Shown: positions 51,189-62,500 of the stretch, piece by piece
Position numbering within the stretch: position 1 is the first letter of the stretch
How the letters are laid out: each line of letters opens with the position of its first letter
Assembly (NCBI GenBank): GCA_934457095.1
Contig: CAKSHJ010000002.1
Location: forward strand, 62,001 to 126,000
Origin: an uncultured Eubacteriales bacterium
GTDB taxonomy: Bacteria > Bacillota > Clostridia > Oscillospirales > Acutalibacteraceae
Reading direction: 5' to 3'
DNA length: 64,000 nt
Notes under the pieces: generated by a model
Databases searched by the model: none
What the model was told of the DNA's origin: nothing
Seen by the model: the letters and a program-made list of their open reading frames with translations, nothing else
Translations under genes and position numbers: made by a program

Positions 51189-52403
51189 ATGAAATATATC
51201 GTAATATTAGGCGACGGTATGGCAGATTTGCTGGTACAGGAATTAGGCAATCAAACGCCGCTGGACTGCGCAAAACACCCGAATATGGATTTTATTGCGA
51301 AAAACGGCATTTGCGGTTTGGCGCAAACCGTGCCGCAGGGTATGCCGCCCGGCAGCGATACCGCGAATCTTTCCGCAATGGGCTACGACCCTAAGGTGTA
51401 TTATACGGGGCGCTCTCCGCTGGAGGCTGTGAGCATGGGAATTGATTTGGCGTTGACGGATGTAACTTATCGTTGCAATACTGTGACGCTCTCTGAGGCC
51501 GCCGATTATGAGGACTGCACGATGCTGGATTACAGTGCCGGGGAAATTTCAACGGAAGAATCCTCTCGAATCATTCGGGATTTAAACGCGCAGTTTCATA
51601 ACGAGAAGCTGACTTTGTATCCGGGTGTGAGCTACCGCCATTGCTTGGTATTGAAACATGCGCAGGACGGCGCACAAACTACGCCTCCGCACGATATTTT
51701 AGAGAAGCCCATTACAAACTATTTGCCAAAGGGACAAAATGCGGACCTGCTTTTGGACATGATGAAGCGTTCCCGCGAACTGCTCAAAGACCATCCGGTT
51801 AATCGTGCGCGTATTGCAAGTGGTAAGGCTCCGGTGTCCTCGCTGTGGTTTTGGGGCGAGGGCAGAAAGCCCAATTTGACGCCCTTTGCAGAAAAATATC
51901 ATGTAAAGGGCAGTGTGATTTCAGCTGTTGATTTAATCAAGGGTATTGGTATTTGCGCGGGTTTGAACAGTATAGATGTACCGGGCGCTATCGGTACGGT
52001 GCATACCAATTTTGAAGGCAAGGCGCAGGCTGCAATAGACGCTTTGCAAAACGGCAGCGATTTTGTTTATGTGCATTTGGAGGCGCCCGATGAATGCGGG
52101 CATCAACACGATATTGAAAATAAGGTACGCTCCATTGAATTGATTGACGGGAAAATTATTGCACCGATTATGGGCGCTATGCAGGCTGCAGGGGAGGATT
52201 TCAGTATATTGGTATTGCCGGATCATCCGACGCCGTTGCAGTTGAGGACCCATACGGCAGACCCGGTTCCGTTTGCGCTTTATAGGAGCAATGCACCGCA
52301 GGATAGCGGAGTTTCGTGTTACAATGAAAAAGCAGCAAAGTCTACCGGCGTATTTGTACCGCAGGGGTATCGGCTTATGGAAATGCTGATTTCTCAAAAT
52401 TAA
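51189..52403 (+). CDS. apgM: Cofactor-independent phosphoglycerate mutase (ApgM type)
   Basis: It interconverts 3- and 2-phosphoglycerate without 2,3-bisphosphoglycerate. The 404-residue protein is of the archaeal-like ApgM class in the alkaline phosphatase superfamily: ILGDGMADLL at residue 5 binds metal, PPGSDTANLSAMGYDP has the catalytic serine, HLEAPDECGHQHDIENK and LPDHPTPLQLRTHTADPVPF hold metal ligands. The ATG at 51189 follows GGGGGAGAG and lies downstream of the promoter; the frame is open further left but overlaps the promoter. Confidence 0.93.
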   Translation: MKYIVILGDGMADLLVQELGNQTPLDCAKHPNMDFIAKNGICGLAQTVPQGMPPGSDTANLSAMGYDPKVYYTGRSPLEAVSMGIDLALTDVTYRCNTVTLSEAADYEDCTMLDYSAGEISTEESSRIIRDLNAQFHNEKLTLYPGVSYRHCLVLKHAQDGAQTTPPHDILEKPITNYLPKGQNADLLLDMMKRSRELLKDHPVNRARIASGKAPVSSLWFWGEGRKPNLTPFAEKYHVKGSVISAVDLIKGIGICAGLNSIDVPGAIGTVHTNFEGKAQAAIDALQNGSDFVYVHLEAPDECGHQHDIENKVRSIELIDGKIIAPIMGAMQAAGEDFSILVLPDHPTPLQLRTHTADPVPFALYRSNAPQDSGVSCYNEKAAKSTGVFVPQGYRLMEMLISQN

Positions 52404-52433
52404 ATAAGTTGGGAGGCGCGACCTCCTAAATAT

Positions 52434-52509
52434 GCTACTATGGCTCAGTTGGTAGAGCAGCTGATTCGTAATCAGCAGGTCGCCGGTTCAAGTCCGGCTA
52501 GTAGCTCCA
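52434..52509 (+). tRNA. tRNA-Thr (CGT)
   Basis: Cloverleaf of 76 bases with encoded CCA. Acceptor GCTACTA/TAGTAGC, D arm around AGTTGGTAGAGC, anticodon arm CTGA-TTCGTAA-TCAG with anticodon CGT (reads ACG, threonine), T arm GCCGG-TTCAAGT-CCGGC. Confidence 0.96.
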
Positions 52510-52512
52510 GAC

Positions 52513-52549
52513 TGAGTCTAGACACACTTTCGTGTCTAGACTTTTTTGT
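52513..52549 (+). terminator. Terminator after tRNA-Thr
   Basis: A perfect 11-bp stem AGTCTAGACAC (52515-52525) with GTGTCTAGACT (52532-52542), then six T residues. Confidence 0.9.
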
Positions 52550-52602
52550 TTTTATAATAAAGGTACCTACGACCAAGTAGACATCATATTGCCTGTTTTG
52601 GA

Positions 52603-52658
52603 GAAAAAGACTTCGAATCGCAGAAACAATTTGTTTTTGCATTCGGAGTCTTTTATTT
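52603..52658 (+). terminator. Second, longer terminator-like hairpin
   Basis: About 23 pairs with one bulge: bases 52605-52628 with 52632-52654, a three-base loop, then a T-rich tail. No gene lies between it and the tRNA terminator, so it may be what is left of a deleted gene's 3' end. Confidence 0.7.
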
Positions 52659-52760
52659 ACAAATACATCAAAATAAATATTGTTCCACGAAACAGTAGCT
52701 CAGCTGAGGTGTTTTTCGAGGCGATTAAAAAAGGGATATTTATTACATAAATATAAATAT

Positions 52761-52789
52761 TTGACAACATTGGAAAAATATGATATATT
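52761..52789 (+). promoter_or_regulatory. Promoter of the RHS locus
   Basis: TTGACA (52761-52766) and TATATT (52784-52789) with a 17-bp spacer. It would drive the membrane protein gene and, 15 bp after that, the RHS gene. Confidence 0.78.
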
Positions 52790-52871
52790 CATAGTTAACG
52801 GCACGAAAAACAGAGAAAAATTGCTGCCCAAATATTGGCTCAGTGAAAAACGAGAGGGAGATGTAGGAAAA

Positions 52872-53549
52872 TTGGAAAAGATTCAGAGCCTAAAAAAACC
52901 AAATTTTTGGATTATGACAGGAATTTGCGGATTACTTTCCTTTGGCGGAGTTTTTTGTATTTTACCAGTTATGAGTGAAAACAGTGATATTTCAGAAATT
53001 TCGATTCTGTTGTGTGCGGTAGGGTTAGCGGCGATGTGCATCATCGTGTTTTTCGTTACCGCATTTTTATGTTTTCTTTTGCAGCGAGAACGAAGTATCA
53101 GCTATCAAAAGGCGCTGGGTCGTGTATTGTGTACACTGCTGATTTTGATAGGCGCTGCTATTTTACTTAGTTTACTATTTGGCCTTATTGCGGTATTGCT
53201 GTATGCTGTTTTGAAAAGCGTGCTCACCTTGGAAGAAATAAAAGGCGTAATCAATTATGTGATATCTGCATTGCAAATTTTGTCGGCACCGTTTTTCATT
53301 TCTGTATTTTGGCAGGAATTAACTCAAAACAGCTCGTTTTTTGCTTTGTTTTGCAAAGGCTTTTTTGTTGGTGGCAAGCGTTATTTCAAGCTGTTGTTAC
53401 TGATGGTACTTGTATTTGGCATTGGTATGCTGCTGCAAACCGCCTTTCATTATTTGCCAAATCATATTGGTTTTGATGTTTTGAAGGCATTGCTGTTTAG
53501 TGGAATCGGAACGCTTGCAATGCTTGCATCAAAGCGCATTTGCGCATAG
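52872..53549 (+). CDS. Multispanning membrane protein upstream of the RHS gene
   Basis: A protein of about 225 residues with five or six hydrophobic helices (GICGLLSFGGVFCILPV, ILLCAVGLAAMCIIVFFVTAF, TLLILIGAAILLSLLFGLI, ISALQILSAPFFISVF, LLLMVLVFGIGMLLQ, ALLFSGIGTLAML). No family is recognised. The reading frame is open from 52680, but a consensus promoter at 52761-52789 makes starts before about 52800 unlikely; TTG 52872 with AGGA just upstream is the best choice, not certain. The stop is 15 bp before the RHS start, so it is probably co-transcribed and might assist export or protect the cell. Confidence 0.65.
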   Translation: MEKIQSLKKPNFWIMTGICGLLSFGGVFCILPVMSENSDISEISILLCAVGLAAMCIIVFFVTAFLCFLLQRERSISYQKALGRVLCTLLILIGAAILLSLLFGLIAVLLYAVLKSVLTLEEIKGVINYVISALQILSAPFFISVFWQELTQNSSFFALFCKGFFVGGKRYFKLLLLMVLVFGIGMLLQTAFHYLPNHIGFDVLKALLFSGIGTLAMLASKRICA

Positions 53550-53564
53550 GTGAGGGGGAGAAGT

Positions 53565-56500
53565 ATGAAAAAGAGATGGTTTCAAACAGCAATGAGCGTA
53601 CTGCTGGCAATTTTAATTGTGTTCGGAGCCCAGCCGATATCGGCGCTTGCAGACGCAGAATTTTTACGTGGGGTGGATTTTTCACAGCAGCAAGCGGTGA
53701 CCGAGATGAATACGGTGACCTATAAAAAAGACCCTACGCTGAGAGAGCCGAAAAAATATTACACGGAAGAAGAGCCTAACGGCACATTGGTTGCGGTCAG
53801 CGAATATGCAAAAACCTACCGGACGGGCAGGAATACTTTTACTACGCAGGTTGGCGGACAGGCCAATACTTACCGGGATGAAAACGGGAACCTGCAGCAG
53901 GTGGACAACACGCTTGAGGAGCAAAAACCGTGGTTTTCAGCCAATTATTTTGAAAATAAGGCAAATGATTATTCGGTTGCCCTGCCAACGGAAATTACGG
54001 AAAGAAACGGTGTAAAGCTGAACAAAGACGGCTATACTATTGAACTGATTCCTCAGGGCGGTGATTTTTCCAGACCGGTTGTTGTAGATAACGCCGTGTT
54101 ATATAACGATGTTTTTGACGGTGTAGATTATCAATATACGGTATTAGGCGATACGATAAAAGAAGATATTGTGTTGAATAAGGCAGTGGAGGAAACGACC
54201 TTTTCTTTTCGTATTCGGGCGGGCGGCTTAACACCGGTGCAAGAGGGTAATCGCATTCTTGCCTATGCAAAAGATAGGGAAGCGCCTGTTTTTACCATCG
54301 TAGCGCCGCAGATGTCCGATGCAACAGGCCGAATTTCCACTGATATTACATTAACGCTGACAGGGGATACGGCAACTGTAAGCACAAATTCGGATTGGTT
54401 GAATGCCCCCGAGCGTGCCTATCCTGTGCGAATTGACCCGACCGTTGAGATTTCCAATCAGAGTATTGGGTTATTTGGCGTAGAGCAAGGCGCTGCCAGT
54501 ATGGTCATTGGTGACAATAATTTTCCGTATTGCGGCTACGACGACGGTATTACCAGTAAAAATTTAGAGTTATACGGCAGCGCACACCTGATGACGAGAA
54601 CGTATGCAAAGGTGGATTATGATTTTTCGCAAATTTCCCCCGAAGCAAAAATTGACAGCGCTACCTTTAGCGTTTATCACTATACGGCATGGAGCAGCGG
54701 ACGAACGAATTTTGCGCTGTATACCGTTGACCAGGCTTGGGATTCGGGAGCATTAACTTGGAATGCCCAGCAGAATTATGCGCATACCTTTATTCAGGCG
54801 CAGTACGCCAATCGCTCTGCCGGTTGGTTAAATTGGGATGTGCGTGAGCAGGTCAACGCGTGGGTACAGGGAACCGCTGCAAATCATGGATTTGTGATTA
54901 AAGCGGAAGATGAGCGCAATATGCAGTGCGAGGTGTTCCATAATAAGAATGGCGCGAATCGACCGAAATTAACGGTCAACTGGTCAATTCCTGATCCGGT
55001 TGATCCGAACTATCCGCTTGATGATTTGTCAGTTTCTCTGCGCCCGATTACGGAGAAAAATACCGGGGGTAAGCTGTTATTTGATGCAGTATTTGCAGAC
55101 GGCGTTGCTACGCCCGGTGCATCGGTAAAATATTGGCTTGCTCCGGACGATAAAACCGGGTATGCCGTGGCAAGCGCCAGCTACAAATTCCCGGACAGCA
55201 CACCGTTTCTTTCTGTTTTTCCAAACGGCACAACATATAAAGATAAGCTCTCAAACTGGCAGACGCAATTGTTTGGCGGCTTGTCGTATGACAAGGCTTA
55301 TATTGTTTCGGCAACAGCTACGAAAAACGGTCAAATTAGTCGGCAGGCGGACAGCGATAAATTTTTAATTTATAAAATTAAGCAGACCGATACATTTCCG
55401 TATATTGCAAATTATTACGGCGTGCCGCTAAACACGATTATGCGGGATAATCGCGTGCAGGATACCCTAGTTATAGAGAATAATACGATATTTATTCGTA
55501 ACCCCAAAACAGAGGTGGCATATAATCCCGCGCCGCTGACGGACGATGCCAAAAAAGCAATTGACAGCGCCTTAATGGGGCGCGGATTGCATTGCGAATA
55601 CGGCTTTGAACCAATCAATCTGAATACGGGAAATTTTTATTTTCAGGCAACGGACGCAACGCTTACAGACCTTGGCGGAGAGTTTCTCATAGAGCGCACC
55701 TACAATTCCAAAGGGGATGCGAATCATTCGCTGTTTGGGCGTAGGTGGAGCTTTGCGTACAGCGAAAGTTTGTCAGAGTGCGAGGATGGCAGAATCGCCT
55801 ATTCTGTCGGAGACGGCAAGACGCTGTATTTTACACCCAACGGCAAGGGCGGCTATTATGCGCCTGCTGGCTATCATGTTCGTCTTGAAAAAATTGCCTA
55901 TACGGTAGGTGACGAAACCTATTATCGTTTTGAGTTGCATAAAACGGATGGCTCCTGCAAAACCTTCAATGCATGGGGACTGCTGGGCGAAATAAAAGAT
56001 GCAAACGGTTTGGTCACTTCGATTGAATATGATGAAAACTATAACGTAAAGAGCATTACCTCGCCCTCCGGCAAAGTGTACGGAATTACCTGCCGGGACG
56101 GAAAAATTACCGAGATTCTATTGCCAAACAGCGCTGTTCTGCGGTATACGTATGATGCAAACGGAGATTTGACGGCATTTACCGATGCCAACGGCAATAC
56201 GGTGCGTTATGTGTATGATGCACAGCATCGTATGACGGAGTGGTATGACCAGGAAAACAACAGAATCGTTCTCAATGAATATGACTCCGAAGGCCGTGTA
56301 ACCAAGCAGACGGATGCAAATGGGAATGTATCGCGATTGGCGTATACTGCCAATCAGACAACTACCACAGACGCCAATGGAAATGTGACGGTCTATACCT
56401 ATGACGACCGTTACCGTACCACCAAAATTGAATATGCGGACGGAAAGGTAGAGCAGCGCACCTATGATTCGGACAACAATCTTGTTGCGGACGCGGATTA

Positions 56501-59500
56501 TACCTATACCTATGATGTCAACGGCAATAAGCTGACCGAAACCCGCAAAGACAATGCCGTGCGCCAATATACCTATAATGGTCGCAATCAGGTAACTTCT
56601 ATTATTGATTTTGACGGCGCCAAAACTACGATGGAGTATTCTGCTGCCGGAGACCTTGTAAGAACGCTTTATGCCGACGGAACGAGTGAAAGCTATACTT
56701 ATGATGCGCAGCACCGTATACTGACACATACCGATGCCAACGGCAATACGGAATATTATTCCTATGACGGTGCGGTGGCAACCGGTTATACCGATTATAA
56801 CGGGAATTGTTATCAGTTGTTCTATAACGAGATGAACCAATTGATTACAACCATTGCACCTGACGGCTCCGTTACCCGCAAGATGTATAACGCTGCCGGC
56901 GTGCAGATTGGTGAGCAGGCAGCAGACGGAGGTTATACGGAATACAGTCTGAATAAAATCGGAAATGTGGTTCGCACGACCGATGCAATGGGCTATGCCT
57001 CGGATTTTGAATACGATGGTATGCACAATATTGTCAAAGGCATTGACCCACAGGGTAATACAGTGACCTATACCTATGACGGCAACGGCAATCAAACCAG
57101 CAAGACCGATGCCAAGGGACATGTGACGAACTATGCTTATGACAGTCGGAATCGTCTTGTTCAGGAAACGGCTTCGGACACGGGCGTGACAACCTATGTA
57201 TACGATACGGACGGAAATCTGCTTTCCAAAGAGGAGCCAAATGGCAGAAAAACAACCAACGAGTACGACGTTGTGCTGAAGGTTCCCGTAAAAACTACCG
57301 ATGCGCTGGGAAATTTGACGGAATTTGTCTATACGCCCACAGGAAAACCGATTCAAATTACCTATGCGGATGGAACCTCGTTGCAGTATGAGTACGATTT
57401 GCGCGGGAGAATTACCCGGTTTACAGAGCAAAATGGGTTGATTTCGGAATTTACCTATGACGGAAACGGTAACATTGTAAAACTCACGGAAAACGGCAGT
57501 CGTGTTTATTCCTATGAATATGATGCCAACAATAATTTGACCAAGACTACCGACCCGCTTGGTGGTGTGGTGACCTATGCCTATGACGCGTTAAACCGAC
57601 CGATTAAAACCGTAAATGCGCTGGGCAACAAAACCGACTATCAGTATGACGCAGTCGGTCGGTTGACCCGGACAGTAGACGCTGCTGACAATGCCGTACA
57701 GTTTGCCTATGATAAAAACGGCAACAAGACTGCGGAAACCGATGCAAACGGCAGTGTGACGCAATATGTATATGATGCGGTGAACAATCTTGTTTCGCAA
57801 AAAGACGCGCAGGGCAATATTACCAATTATGCTTATGACGCTTTGCAGCAGCTAATTTCTGAAACAGACGCGTTGAACGGCTGTACTACGTATGAATATG
57901 ACGGTAGCGGAAGACTGACAAAAGCAACGGATGCGCTGGGGAATTCCTATTGGATAGAATATGACCGAAATGGGAATATGGAAAAGGTTACGCAGCCAAA
58001 CGGAGATGTTTCTGCGTTTGTATATGACGTGTTGGGAAGCATGGTGGAGTCTTCCGATGCCGCAGGTTTGGTAAAAAATTACCGCTATGACAGCATGGGG
58101 CGCGTTACTGAGGTGTTTGACAATACCGGAGCAAGACTAACCTATGAATACGATCAATATGGTCGGTTAGTGAAGCAGACCGATGTTGCTGGGAGAAGTG
58201 AGAGTTACGAATACGACGCTTTCTCGCAGGTAATAGCGGTAACTGGTACGGACGGCAATACAAGCCTATTTGACTATGACGCTTTGGGTCGGCTGGTTTT
58301 ATACACCGACGCAGAACATAAAACCACAACCTTTACCTACGATGCTATGGGTAATCTTTTGCACCGGTCAGAGAGTGACGGGGCGGTGTATCAGTATGCC
58401 TATGATAAATTAAATCAGGTCACAGAAATCACCGACCCGGTAGGCGCAAAAACAGCATATACCTATGATAAAAACGGAAATTTGCTTTCGTCTACCGACG
58501 GTAACGGTGTGACGAATTCCTATGCCTATGATCAATTAAACCGACTTACCGCAGCAACGGATGGGAATGGCAATACGACTAGTTATAAATACGACGCGCT
58601 TTCCCGGCTGCTTGCAATGACCGAGCCTGAGGGAAGTAAAACGGAATACCGTTACGATGCCGTAGGAAATATGACTAAAGTGAAAAACGCAAACGGCTAT
58701 ATTACCGAGTTTATATTTGATGCGGCAGGCAATACAACTAAAGCGATTTCACAGCGGGGCGCTGAAACTTCCTATACCTATGACAAACATAATATGCTGA
58801 CCGGCGTAACGGACGCGCTGGGCAATACGACGCAATATGATGTGGATTTAAACGGTCTTACCACAAGAATTACACAGCCAAACGGCGGTGAGTACCGCTA
58901 TACCTATGATGTGGTTCACCGTATTACGGGGATTACCACGCCGAACGGCTATGAGAAAACATTCACTTATGATGCGCGCGGAGATTTGATTACCGAACAG
59001 GATAATTTAGAGCGTACAACCGGTTACGAGTATGATTTGATGCACCGGGTCATCAGAATGACCGACCCAAGCGGCAATGGTACGGTCTATGCGTATGACA
59101 GCAGCGGAAATCTTTCCTCGGTTCTGGAGCAGAGCGGTGCAAAAACCAACTTTGTTTATGACCTGCTGGACCGTGTTACCGAGCAGACAGACCCCGAGGG
59201 CAAAGTAACCGCGCTGCAATATGACTTGGCCGGAAACATTACTTCCGTGACCGAACAGGGTGGCAGAACTACCAAGCTTTCCTATGATAACAACTACAAT
59301 CTCACCGCGATTACAGATTCGATGGGGTATACCCGCACGCAAACTTATGACAGGAACAACCGTGTAACGGCTATTACCGATGCCTTGGGCAATGCCACGC
59401 AATATGAATATGACGCGCTCGGTCAGACCACTCAGGTGACTGACGCTTCCGGCGCCGCAGTAAAATATACCTATGACGCACACGGTAATATTGCGGGCGT

Positions 59501-62500
59501 AACCAACGCATTGGGGGCAAAAACAACCTATACCTATGATTTGGCCGACAATTTGACAAAAGTAACCGACCCGCTTGCCAGAGAAACTTTCTATACCTAT
59601 GATGGTATGGGAAATTTGATAAAGCAAATAGACGCACAGGGAAAGGCGTCTGTTTACGACTATGATTTAGAGGGGAATTTGCTTTCTTTGACCGATGAGA
59701 TAGGTCAAACTGAGCGTATGACCTATGATTTGCTCGGTAAGTTAAAATCGATTGTCCGCCCGGATTATACTACCGTTACCTATGATTATGACAAGCTGAA
59801 CCGGCTGGCTTCAAAAACGTATTCTCAGGACGATTCCAAGGTTTTGTATTTGTATGACCAAAGCGGAAATCGTACCGGAATGACCGATGAAACCGGTGAA
59901 AGTACTTATACGTATGATGTGATGGACCGGATTACGTCCGTTACCGATGCAGACGGCAAAACGGTTGAGTACGATTATGATACCTGCGGACGGCTGGGAG
60001 CAATTACCTATGCCGATGGCCGTGTGGTTTCGTATGCCTATGACCTCAACGACCGCTTGATTGCCGTGGATGACAGCGGTCAAATAACGGAATATTCCTA
60101 TGATGCAGCCGGAAATGTTATTCAGACCGAGCGTCCCGACGGAAGCTGTACGGAATACCGTTATGATGTGCGAGGAAATTTGTTTGAACTTGTCAATACG
60201 GACTGCAGTGGCGGTATTGCATCGTCATTTACCTATACCTATGACCATGCGGGCTATATTGTTCGGGAGGTTGCCGAAAATGAAAATGATTCCGTTACCC
60301 GCAATTATCAGTATAATGCTGCCGGCGAACTGACGGCATTTTCGGAGCGCGACGGTGCATCGACGGTTCGGTATACGTATTCCTACGACGATTCCGGCAA
60401 CAGAACAAAATTAGAAAAAACCGGTATATCACTGCCGGAAACAATAGAATATACCTATAACGCTGCCAATCAACTTATTTGTGAAAAGAGTACGATTGAC
60501 GGTACAACCTTTTATGCCTATGATGCCAATGGCAGTTTAATCTGCGAGCAGACGGGCGATGAAAAAGAGATTACCTATGAATATACCGTGGAGCAGCGGC
60601 TTTCCGCAGTGAGAGAGGGCGGACAATTGCTCATGGCGGCCTCTTATGACGGTGACGGAAACCGTGTTTTTCAAATTTCCCGCAAAGAGGCAGAGCAAGT
60701 TGTGGAAAAGCCGTCCCAGTCAGAGGGCGCGGAAAATCCGGAGAAGGAAATTGCCGAAACTGTCGGTACGGTGGAGGTAAATTCTGACCGCGCACAAAAT
60801 ACGGCAAGCCCGCAGAATGACGCCGGGTCATTGCCGGAAACCGATGGGAACGCACAGCTTGTTCAGACCTATTATGAAAAGGTGTATGTTGACCCGGAAG
60901 ATACGATTTTTTGGTATGGGTTTGGGCAGGGGATTTTGCAGTTTTTTGCCAATGTTAATGCGGCGCTGGGTGCATATTTTTCGGATTGGTTTTGTCATAT
61001 ATGGGAGATTGTAACCGGTCAGTATGAGCTGGTATTGCACAGCGAGGCATTAGATACGACGTACTCTGCCGATGATGTGGAGGCGATGCGAAAGGCCGGG
61101 CTTTCGGAAAAAGACATTGCGCAGATTATCGGCTCTGTGATGGATAAAAACGGCAATGCTGTGGTAAATTATATGGATAGCGCTGCTTCTACAAACAGTA
61201 AGTCGGAGGGAATTCGAGGGAAGCCGAGCGAACAGCCGAGCTCCGGTGCGGCGATTGTAATACCGGAAAATCCCGGAGAAACCACGCGGGTAGATTATGA
61301 ACTGAGCTATTATGTGAACCATGTCAACACGCAGAATACGCAGGTACTCATGGAGTACGGCAAGCGCAGCGAGTTGAAAAACAGCTATACCTACGGCAAC
61401 GAGCGTATTTCTGCTCAAACATTGGACAAGGTTGATAGCTCGACAGCCGATGTGTACAAGACAGATTATTATTTGTATGACGGCAGAGGAAGCGTTGCAC
61501 AAGTTGCTTCAGCAATCGAAATTGTCGAAAGCTATACTTACGATCCATTTGGAAATGTCACAAGCGGTGCGCCGAAATTTGATAGCTTTTACGGCTATAA
61601 TGCCGAGGAAACTAACCCGGTTACCGGTCTGCAATATTTGCGTGCACGGTATTATGACACGGATTCCGGTAGATTTCATGTAGCGGACACTTATTTGGGA
61701 GACATTTCACAACCGCTTACGCTGAATCGGTATAGCTACACCGCCAACAATCCGGTCAATTTCATTGACCCCAGCGGACATTGGTTTGGAGCTCTTTTTG
61801 GGGCAGTGGTAGGTGCGGTTGTGGGCGCTGTTGTCGGTGCGGCAAGCGAAATTATTTCTGCTGCGGTAGAGGGTAGAGACGTTAATTGGACTCAAGTTGG
61901 AGTCAATGCAGTTTCGGGAGCTGTGGGTGGTGCAGTAGGCGGAGCGGTATTGGGAGCTACAGGGAGTGTTCGGGCGGCTGCCACCTTGGGCGGAGCTGCC
62001 GGTGGATTTGCCGGCGGCTTTACAGGAGCGCTGGTAGAGGGGAGAGGCTTTACAGAAGCGCTTGATCAGGGAGCAAAAGCCGGGATTGCCGGTGCGGTTG
62101 GCGGTTTTGTAGGAGGTTCGGCAGGCGCTGTTTTTGGAGGCGCAAGCGGTGCAGTTGTTGGTAGTGCTGTTGGCGGTGGAGCTTCCCGTTACGTGGGCGC
62201 GCGCCTAAGCGGAGGAAACGTATCACAATCTTTCGGCGAGGCGATGAATCCGCAGAAAGCGCTTACGGATTCGCTGACAGGTTTGACAGGTTATGCGGCG
62301 TATCGTGTGATGAACCCGGAAGTTTCTTTGCGGAAGTATATTGAGCAGAGAGCTGCCGCCATTCAGGCAAAACAGCGGCAAATTTCTTGCGGCACAGCGC
62401 AGAAAGTAAAAGCTGCCGACCCGGTGGATGAATTCACACCGAAGGTGCCAGAAATTGCAGATGATGTTGCAGGCATGGGCAGTAAAAGCAACGAACTGGT

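Noticed and set aside
52434..52549. Attachment site of an integrated element at tRNA-Thr
   Set aside because: No integrase gene and no copy of the tRNA 3' end seen downstream within the window.
52532..52750. Small plus-strand frame of 72 codons after the tRNA
   Set aside because: It begins inside the terminator stem, spans a second hairpin and has no ribosome site.
56118..57431. Long minus-strand open frame inside the RHS repeats
   Set aside because: It is the antisense of the YD repeats and just translates their periodicity; no start signal.
55990..60660. Regular repeats considered as a CRISPR array or tandem DNA repeat
   Set aside because: Units are coding, degenerate in DNA and keep the YD protein pattern; no identical repeats with unique spacers.
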